A stretch of DNA of 5,471 nt from the NCBI GenBank assembly GCA_021846065.1, contig JAJZCP010000121.1, forward strand, positions 1-5,471. Direction: 5' to 3'. The position numbers and the translations under genes were made by a program. Below, piece by piece: positions 1-5,471 of the stretch (within the stretch, counting starts at the first letter, position 1; every line of letters starts with the position of its first letter). Source of the stretch: Acidobacteriota bacterium (lineage in GTDB: Bacteria; Acidobacteriota; Terriglobia; Terriglobales; Acidobacteriaceae). The notes beneath the pieces were generated by a model. That model was not told where the DNA came from, did not search any database, and was given only the letters and a program-made list of their open reading frames with translations.

Positions 1-881
1 AAGTGCTGAACGAGCGACTGCGTTCGTCGCCGCTGGTCCGCCGCATGGCTCGCGAGCACGGAGTCGATCTCCGGCGTGTGCCTGGCACCGGTTCCGCGGG
101 GCGCATCACGCGCGACGACCTGCTGCGTTTTCTGGCCGCGCCCGGTGATTCATCCGCTGCTGCCGAGCCGGAGTTGGTCGAGCAACGCATACCCATGTCT
201 CGCATGCGAGCGATGATTGCCGAACGCATGATCGAAAGCCGTCGCACCAGCGCCCATGCGCACACGGTTTTTCGCATCGACATGACGCGCATCGTGCGCA
301 TGCGCGAACGCGAGAAAGCCGCCTTTGAAGCGCGTCACGGCGTGCGCCTGACCTACATGCCGTTTGTGGCTTCGGCTGCAATTGCCGCGCTCCGACGCTT
401 TCCCATCCTGAACGCTGCCATCGATGGTGACGCTATTCAATACCACGGAAACGTGAACCTGGGCATCGCCGTTGCGCTGGACTGGGGGCTGATTGTTCCC
501 GTGATTCACCGTGCTGACCAGATGCAGTTCGCTGACCTCGCGCGCGCCATTGCCGATCTGGCCGAACGCGCACGCAGCAAGAAACTGAAGCCCGAGGAGG
601 TGGCCGGCGGAACCTTCACGCTCACCAACTCCGGCCTCTTTGGTGAAGAGTTCGGCATGCCTATCCTGAACCAGCCGGAGTCGGCAATTCTGGCCATCGG
701 CGGTATGAAGAAAGCGCCCGTCGTGCTCACTGACGACGAAGGCAGCGATACGATTGCGATTCGCTCCGTTCAGCACTTCTGCCTCGGCCTCGATCACCGC
801 ATCATCGACGGCGCTGACGCCGGCCGCTTCATGTCCGAGTTCAAGCGTCAACTGGAAACCTGGAACGCGCCGATTCTCTGA
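1..881 (+). CDS. 2-oxo acid dehydrogenase complex E2 subunit (dihydrolipoamide acyltransferase), 5'-truncated
   Basis: This is the C-terminal 292 residues of an E2 acyltransferase, which moves an acyl group from a lipoyl arm to CoA in the cytoplasmic 2-oxo acid dehydrogenase complex. Numbering from the GTG at position 3, residues 8-44 form a peripheral-subunit-binding domain (SSPLVRRMAREHGVDL, then GTGSAGRITRDDLL), which docks E1 or E3. A short Ala/Glu/Pro linker spans about 45-61, and the catalytic domain runs from 62 to the end. The acyltransferase signature DHRIIDG is at 264-270, giving catalytic His265 and Asp269; the TLTNSG segment at 206-211 fits the family active site. The N-terminal lipoyl domain is absent because the window starts inside the gene; the GTG at 3 is probably an internal codon. 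Whether the substrate is pyruvate, 2-oxoglutarate or a branched-chain oxo acid cannot be told from this part, so no symbol is given. No terminator separates it from alr, 38 nt downstream. Confidence 0.93.
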   Translation, partial: VLNERLRSSPLVRRMAREHGVDLRRVPGTGSAGRITRDDLLRFLAAPGDSSAAAEPELVEQRIPMSRMRAMIAERMIESRRTSAHAHTVFRIDMTRIVRMREREKAAFEARHGVRLTYMPFVASAAIAALRRFPILNAAIDGDAIQYHGNVNLGIAVALDWGLIVPVIHRADQMQFADLARAIADLAERARSKKLKPEEVAGGTFTLTNSGLFGEEFGMPILNQPESAILAIGGMKKAPVVLTDDEGSDTIAIRSVQHFCLGLDHRIIDGADAGRFMSEFKRQLETWNAPIL

Positions 882-908
882 CTCGTCTGTCCTGGGAAGC
901 GGCGCGGT

Positions 909-919
909 TAAGATGAGAC
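909..919 (+). promoter_or_regulatory. Candidate -10 element directly before alr (leaderless-type)
   Basis: TAAGAT at 909-914 fits the bacterial -10 pattern TANNNT. It is followed by 5 nt and then the GTG start of alr at 920, so transcription from it would begin at or within a base or two of the start codon. No convincing -35 box is visible; the best at 16 nt spacing is CTGTCC at 887-892 (3 of 6 consensus bases). The bases before the GTG contain no good Shine-Dalgarno. The call rests mainly on two similar elements before the next two genes. Confidence 0.4.
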
Positions 920-2137
920 GTGGACTCACGCATGCCGACACGCCCCTGCCGGGTGGAGATTGATCTCTCCGCATTGGCTCATAATCTGCGCCTCTTGCAG
1001 CGTGCCGCGGGCGATGCGACGCTTGCCGCGATTGTGAAGGGCAACGCCTACGGGCATTCGCTGGAGTTGTGCGCTCCCGCAGCCGTGAACGCCGGTGCGC
1101 AGTGGCTCGCAGTCACCTCCACCGATGAAGCGCTTTCGGTTGTCTGCGCCTGCTCCCTTCTGCAAGATCAGCCGCGCATTCTCGTGCTCAGTGGTCCGTT
1201 CCCCGGCGATGGCGAAGCCGTGGCCAAGCATGGGTTCACCTGCTCGGTTTGGCAGCGCGATCAACTGGAGGAACTGGCACGCGGCGCGCTTGCAGCAGGC
1301 AGCACAAGCGTTCCTGTGCATCTGGAAATCGACACCGGGATGAGTCGTCAAGGCGTTGCGCCGGGCGAACTGTCAGCGTTTCTGGAGGCACTGCGGGTGT
1401 TTCCAGCGCTTCGCCTGGACGGCGTGATGACGCACCTCTACGCCGCCGATGAAAGCGATCGCGCCGCGACGGAAAAGCAGTTGGCCGTGCTGGCGGAGTG
1501 TCTGCGTGCGATGCACGGCTTCGTGTGGTCAGCGGGCACTGCCCGGCCACAATGGCTCAGCGTGGGCAACTCGGCAGCTTTGCTCGATGCTTCCGTGCGG
1601 GAGCGGCTGTCGGCGATGGCTGCGGAAAACGGACTGCGGCTGCTTTTGCGGCCCGGCATCGCGCTCTACGGCATTGCGCCGGAGTTCGATGCGCAGCCTT
1701 CGGCGCCGATTGCCGCAATCTCTGGCCAATTGCGTCCCGTGCTGCGCTGGACGACGCGCATCACCGGCCTGCGCTGGATTGAATCCGGTGCGGCCGTCGG
1801 TTACAACGCAAGCTTCCGCGCCACGCACAGCATGCGCCTGGCGCTGATCGCCGTAGGGTACGCCGATGGGCTAGCCCGCAGACTCTCAAACGTCGGCCAC
1901 GCGCTGGTCGCCGGGCAAATCGCGCCCTATGCCGGACGCATCTCGATGGACCAGGCCGTCCTCGACGTGACGGAGATTCCAGCAGAGCGCCTTGCCACAG
2001 GCGATGAAGTCGTGCTGCTCGGCTGCCAGGGGCAAGCATCGGTTACGGCGCAGGATCACGCGTGCTGGGCGGAGACGATTCCGTGGGAGGTTTTCACCTC
2101 CATCTCTTCGCGCGTATTGCGAATCGCCAAATCCTGA
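920..2137 (+). CDS. alr: Alanine racemase, PLP-dependent (fold type III)
   Basis: The enzyme interconverts L- and D-alanine in the cytoplasm to supply D-Ala for peptidoglycan. The N-terminal PLP barrel carries the cofactor lysine Lys40 in AIVKGNAYGH, with Tyr44 just after it. MTHLYAADE, the substrate loop IDTGMSRQG (Asp138, Arg143), GNSAA and the phosphate/cofactor segment RPGIALYG (244-251, Arg244) follow in family order. In the C-terminal beta domain, VGYNASF holds the second catalytic base, Tyr295, and GRISMDQ (Met343, Asp344) is the conserved active-site motif. At 405 residues it is longer than the usual 360-390; the extra length is around residues 190-240. Two positions differ from the Geobacillus enzyme: Glu136 at carbamylated Lys129 and Trp389 at Tyr354. 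The GTG at 920 is preferred because of the -10-like element before it; ATG at 932 would place the cofactor lysine at residue 36 and is also plausible. Confidence 0.95.
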   Translation: MDSRMPTRPCRVEIDLSALAHNLRLLQRAAGDATLAAIVKGNAYGHSLELCAPAAVNAGAQWLAVTSTDEALSVVCACSLLQDQPRILVLSGPFPGDGEAVAKHGFTCSVWQRDQLEELARGALAAGSTSVPVHLEIDTGMSRQGVAPGELSAFLEALRVFPALRLDGVMTHLYAADESDRAATEKQLAVLAECLRAMHGFVWSAGTARPQWLSVGNSAALLDASVRERLSAMAAENGLRLLLRPGIALYGIAPEFDAQPSAPIAAISGQLRPVLRWTTRITGLRWIESGAAVGYNASFRATHSMRLALIAVGYADGLARRLSNVGHALVAGQIAPYAGRISMDQAVLDVTEIPAERLATGDEVVLLGCQGQASVTAQDHACWAETIPWEVFTSISSRVLRIAKS

Positions 2138-2167
2138 ACTGCGAAACCCCGGCAATTTGCTCGCTGA

Positions 2168-2181
2168 TAAACTGAAGTTTC
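2168..2181 (+). promoter_or_regulatory. Candidate -10 element directly before the alpha/beta hydrolase gene
   Basis: TAAACT at 2168-2173 fits TANNNT and leaves 8 nt before the ATG at 2182. The expected transcription start is about 2179-2181, so the message would have at most a few untranslated bases. There is no Shine-Dalgarno; GAAG at 2174-2177 does not match the anti-Shine-Dalgarno complement. I see no clear -35 box at 16-18 nt spacing. Confidence 0.4.
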
Positions 2182-2191
2182 ATGTTGAAAC
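2169..2191. repeat. Two overlapping short inverted repeats across the hydrolase start codon
   Basis: AAACT (2169-2173) and AGTTT (2176-2180) are inverted copies with a 2-nt spacer. GTTTCA (2177-2182) and TGAAAC (2186-2191) are inverted copies with a 3-nt spacer, and the second spans the A of the ATG at 2182. The two dyads share bases, so only one could fold or be bound at a time. They could be a regulator site over the -10 and start, a weak start-codon hairpin, or chance. Confidence 0.3.
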
Positions 2192-3495
2192 GCCTTTATG
2201 CGCATTGGATGTATTCCTGGGAGACGCGGCTGACGACGCGCGATCAGAACCGCATCGTCCGCCCGCTGGAGTGGGGATTTGACTGGCTGATGCCGTATTT
2301 GCAGCGTATCGGTCTGAGCGGCGAGGCGCAGCGCGTGCAGGTTCGGCTGGCCGCCAGTGACACCACGGCACAGCAGGATGCAAAAGCCGTGATGATGGCG
2401 CTGAATGAGGCGATTCTTGCCGACAGCGAGCAGTTTTTTGCCTATCGCACGCCGACGGATTTTCACCTAGAAGAGCGCGCGCCGAAGTTGTTTCCAACCA
2501 ACGTTCGACCGGAGACGCTGCGCCGGGCACAGCGCATGGAGCAGGACGCGGCAGCGGGCAAAGTGTTGTCGGCGCAGTTTCTGCGCTTCACCTCGCCCAT
2601 TCAGACGCCGTATGCCGCCAATGACCGGGTGAACGCGCGCTGGTTTCCGGCTGAGCCAAAACCCGGTCGGCCGCGGCAGGCGATGATCGTAATGCCGCAG
2701 TGGAACGCCGACGCGCTCAGCCACAATGCGCTCTGCACCATCTTCAACCGCTTTGGTGTCTCCGCACTGCGGCTGTCGAAGCCGTTCCACGACATTCGCC
2801 GTCCGGCGGAGCTGGAGCGCGCCGACTACGCCGTCAGCGCGAATATCGGGCGTACCCTGGCTTCCGCGCAGCAGGCGGTCATCGATATCCGCTGCTGCCT
2901 GGACTGGCTCCAGCAGCAGGGCTACGAGCAGTTTGGCGTGTTGGGCACCAGCCTGGGAAGTTGCTACGCCTTTCTGGCCAGTGCGCATGATCCCCGCCTG
3001 CGGGTGAATGCTTTCAATCACGTCTCGGCGGCTTTTGGCGATGTGGTCTGGACGGGGCAGAGCACGCGCCACATTCGCCAGGGGCTGGAAGACGCTGGCC
3101 TGTCGCAGGAAGACCTGCGCCATCTGTGGGCCGGCATCAGCCCGATGCACTACTATGCAAAGTTTGCTCGCCACAGCCGTGGACCGGCTGCGGCAAGTAT
3201 TGCCAAGCAGGTTCTGCTGATCTACGCACGCTACGATCTGACCTTTCCTCTGGAGTATTCGCTGGAAGTGCTTCACTCGTTTGACGAGCACGGCATCGAG
3301 TTTGAGCGGCGTGAGCTGCCCTGCGGCCATTACACCACAGGCGAGACTCCGTTCCAGTATATGGATGGGTGGTTTCTTGGGTCGTTTGTCTACCGCGCCT
3401 TCCGCGCTCTCGCGTCAGAATCCGGCAAGTGGCGTCCGAAATCCGGCACCAGCGATAGAGAACTGGCGCTGCACGGCGAGACAAAAAGCGCATAA
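2182..3495 (+). CDS. Alpha/beta hydrolase, ABHD18-like, substrate unknown
   Basis: A 437-residue protein with an alpha/beta hydrolase core in its second half. The nucleophile elbow is GTSLGS with Ser257; the likely acid is Asp352 in LIYARYDLTFPLEYS, and the likely catalytic histidine is His383 in LPCGHYTTGE. Spacing and order fit a Ser-Asp-His triad. About 170 residues precede the core. They begin with an aromatic and basic segment (MLKRLYAHWMYSWETRL) and show no signal peptide, so the protein is probably cytoplasmic, perhaps membrane-associated. The segment from about 165 to 290, including WLQQQGYEQFGVLG before the nucleophile, resembles eukaryotic ABHD18 (the DUF2048 family) as I recall it; this assignment is an inference. 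ABHD18 has been linked to phospholipid deacylation, which I recall but cannot check and would not transfer. It sits 44 nt after alr, and its stop codon lies 9 nt before glyA, so it is probably co-expressed with both. The first ATG gives a natural N-terminus. No key residue is missing. Confidence 0.8.
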   Translation: MLKRLYAHWMYSWETRLTTRDQNRIVRPLEWGFDWLMPYLQRIGLSGEAQRVQVRLAASDTTAQQDAKAVMMALNEAILADSEQFFAYRTPTDFHLEERAPKLFPTNVRPETLRRAQRMEQDAAAGKVLSAQFLRFTSPIQTPYAANDRVNARWFPAEPKPGRPRQAMIVMPQWNADALSHNALCTIFNRFGVSALRLSKPFHDIRRPAELERADYAVSANIGRTLASAQQAVIDIRCCLDWLQQQGYEQFGVLGTSLGSCYAFLASAHDPRLRVNAFNHVSAAFGDVVWTGQSTRHIRQGLEDAGLSQEDLRHLWAGISPMHYYAKFARHSRGPAAASIAKQVLLIYARYDLTFPLEYSLEVLHSFDEHGIEFERRELPCGHYTTGETPFQYMDGWFLGSFVYRAFRALASESGKWRPKSGTSDRELALHGETKSA

Positions 3496-3504
3496 AATGC
3501 AGGT
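3493..3504 (+). promoter_or_regulatory. Candidate -10 element directly before glyA (leaderless-type)
   Basis: TAAAAT at 3493-3498 fits the -10 consensus at 5 of 6 bases and is followed by exactly 6 nt before the glyA ATG at 3505, the spacing that would put +1 on the A of the start codon. Its first three bases are the stop codon of the hydrolase gene. The only purine run near the start, AGG at 3501-3503, lies 1 nt from the ATG, too close to act as a Shine-Dalgarno. No strong -35 box is seen. Confidence 0.45.
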
Positions 3505-4791
<1,287 letters not shown>

Positions 4792-4836
4792 AACAGCATC
4801 GTAACCCGCAGTGTAAGCGTTTTTCGAGCATGCGGC

Positions 4837-4873
4837 AGGGCTGGATTCTCCTTGAATCCAGCCCTTTGCCTTT
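4837..4873 (+). terminator. Hairpin terminator after glyA
   Basis: AGGGCTGGATTC (4837-4848) pairs perfectly with GAATCCAGCCCT (4854-4865) around a 5-nt TCCTT loop, giving a 12-bp stem. The tail TTGCCTTT is only moderately T-rich, so release may be less efficient than at a classical intrinsic site. Its place 45 nt after the glyA stop, and before an independently controlled secreted enzyme, supports a terminator on the + strand. The other side of the stem has no adjacent T tract for minus-strand use. Confidence 0.75.
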
Positions 4874-4901
4874 GCCCTGCATCCCGATAGGCATGTAGGA
4901 T
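4872..4901 (+). promoter_or_regulatory. Weak promoter candidate for the GH2 gene
   Basis: TTGCCC (4872-4877, 4 of 6 bases of the -35 consensus) and TAGGAT (4896-4901, a TANNNT -10) are separated by 18 nt and lie just after the glyA terminator. Transcription would start near 4908, leaving a leader of roughly 80 nt before the ATG at 4987. The leader is not predicted by eye to hold any known riboswitch. This is the best pair in the gap, but the evidence is motif matching only. Confidence 0.3.
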
Positions 4902-4957
4902 GGTTGCGCCTGCTGTGAGCATCTTCCGCGGCTTCCAGCTCGTTCGTCGAATCCATC

Positions 4958-4985
4958 CTTGTGAAGGTGTGCTTGTGAAGGTGTG
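4958..4985 (+). repeat. Perfect 14-bp tandem duplication carrying the ribosome binding site of the GH2 gene
   Basis: The unit CTTGTGAAGGTGTG occurs exactly twice in tandem, at 4958-4971 and 4972-4985, directly before the ATG at 4987. The AAGG in the second copy (4978-4981) lies 5 nt from that ATG and matches the anti-Shine-Dalgarno complement; the first copy places the same motif 19 nt away. Both copies also contain GTG triplets, several in frame with the gene (4969, 4975, 4981), so the precise start is not certain, although the ATG gives the best signal peptide. Confidence 0.85.
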
Positions 4986-4986
4986 T

Positions 4987-5471
4987 ATGAATCGATTTGC
5001 CTTGTCTCTCCGCAGGAACCGGCTGCTCGGCGCCGCAACGCTGATCGCAGCGGGCGTCGTCTTTGGATCGTATGGAAGTGCACAGAGCGCGCCCACGGGC
5101 ACCGTGGACACCAATTCAAAGCCGATCGTACTAACGGGCGGCGATGAGCGTCCCGCTTTTTCGCTTAACGGCGACTGGCACTCGATTCCCGATCCCTATT
5201 ACGCGGGCCTGTACGACTTTCACGGTCACGAGTCGAAGCGCGGGTGGTATCTGAACCTGAAGGCTAAGCCGGGTGACACTTCTCCGATCGAGTACGACTT
5301 TGCGCAGTCGCCTGTGCTGCATGTTCCCGGCGACTGGAATACGCAGGACCCCGAGCTTTTTCTCTATGAAGGACCGATGTGGTACGAGAAGGATTTCGAC
5401 TACAACGTCAAGCCAGGCACGCGCGTCTTCCTGCGCGTGGGCGCGGCCAACTACAAGTCGATCTTCTGGGT
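4987..5471 (+). CDS. Exported glycoside hydrolase family 2 protein, beta-glucuronidase-like, 3'-truncated
   Basis: An open frame of 161 complete codons runs off the window end. Residues 1-32 form a signal peptide: a basic n-region (LRRNR, 8-12), a hydrophobic core (LLGAATLIAAGVVFG) and a likely cleavage after Ala32 in GSA-Q. The RRNRLL sequence loosely resembles a twin-arginine signal but lacks the usual Phe, so Sec export is more likely. The mature part begins the GH2 sugar-binding, jelly-roll domain. LNGDWHSIPDPYYAG (60-74), HVPGDWNTQDPEL (112-124) and YEGPMWYEKDF (127-137) match the order seen in beta-glucuronidases, where a VPG, a W/F-N and a GxxWY motif recur. The catalytic TIM barrel with its two glutamates lies beyond the window, so activity and exact substrate (glucuronide or galactoside) cannot be confirmed. 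The ATG at 4987 has an AAGG 5 nt upstream. The gene is separated from glyA by a terminator and is probably its own transcript. Confidence 0.85.
   Translation, partial: MNRFALSLRRNRLLGAATLIAAGVVFGSYGSAQSAPTGTVDTNSKPIVLTGGDERPAFSLNGDWHSIPDPYYAGLYDFHGHESKRGWYLNLKAKPGDTSPIEYDFAQSPVLHVPGDWNTQDPELFLYEGPMWYEKDFDYNVKPGTRVFLRVGAANYKSIFW

Noticed and set aside
3..5. GTG at the window edge as the true start of a lipoyl-less E2
   Set aside because: E2 proteins need a lipoyl domain N-terminal to the subunit-binding domain that begins immediately after this codon; the simplest reading is truncation by the window.
150..974. Long minus-strand open frame (274 codons) opposite the E2 gene
   Set aside because: It is antisense to a clearly conserved acyltransferase, shows no recognisable domain, and long antisense frames are expected in GC-rich coding DNA.
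2467..3330. Minus-strand open frame of 287 codons opposite the hydrolase
   Set aside because: It is the mirror of the hydrolase codons with no family motif and low-plausibility composition; the + strand has the triad and the natural start.
3496..3504. Possible riboswitch control of glyA
   Set aside because: The gap to the upstream gene is only 9 nt, too short for a glycine or tetrahydrofolate aptamer, and no aptamer-like structure is evident in the coding sequence upstream.
4865..4876. TTTGCC hexamer repeated twice after the terminator stem
   Set aside because: Two copies of a 6-bp word is weak evidence of a repeat, and it is accounted for by the terminator tail.

Overview
The window is GC-rich, densely coded, and read entirely on the + strand. 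It carries five protein genes, two of them cut by the window edges. The order is a 2-oxo acid dehydrogenase E2 subunit (5'-truncated), alanine racemase, an alpha/beta hydrolase resembling the ABHD18 group, serine hydroxymethyltransferase (glyA), and an exported glycoside hydrolase family 2 protein (3'-truncated). Protein style (the racemase C-terminus, the hydrolase N-terminus, the beta-glucuronidase-like GH2 leader and lectin-like fold) and base composition suggest an acidobacterium of the Terriglobia/Acidobacteriaceae type. This is an inference from recalled family resemblance, not a search result. I see no tRNA, rRNA, CRISPR array, transposon or phage gene.

Layout: 1-881 holds the E2 peripheral-subunit-binding domain and catalytic acyltransferase domain; the lipoyl domain must lie upstream. 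After 38 nt, alr runs 920-2137. After 44 nt the hydrolase runs 2182-3495, and glyA follows only 9 nt later at 3505-4791. A 195-nt gap (4792-4986) contains a strong hairpin terminator, a weak promoter candidate, and a perfect 14-bp tandem duplication that carries the ribosome binding site of the GH2 gene, which starts at 4987. There is no gene-free stretch longer than 300 bases.

The first four genes look like a housekeeping block in primary metabolism: acyl-CoA formation, D-alanine for peptidoglycan, a cytoplasmic hydrolase of unknown substrate, and one-carbon/serine-glycine metabolism. They are closely spaced with no terminator between them until after glyA. The hairpin after glyA separates this block from the secreted GH2 enzyme, which probably belongs to polysaccharide or glycoside degradation.

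The most notable signal is regulatory. The three genes whose starts lie inside the compact block each have an A-rich TANNNT hexamer (TAAGAT, TAAACT, TAAAAT) ending 5-8 nt before the start codon and no usable Shine-Dalgarno sequence. This is the geometry expected of leaderless or near-leaderless transcripts. The GH2 gene shows the opposite design, a long leader with a duplicated Shine-Dalgarno. The alanine racemase also departs from the textbook enzyme at two active-site positions. I found no wholly new multi-gene system here.
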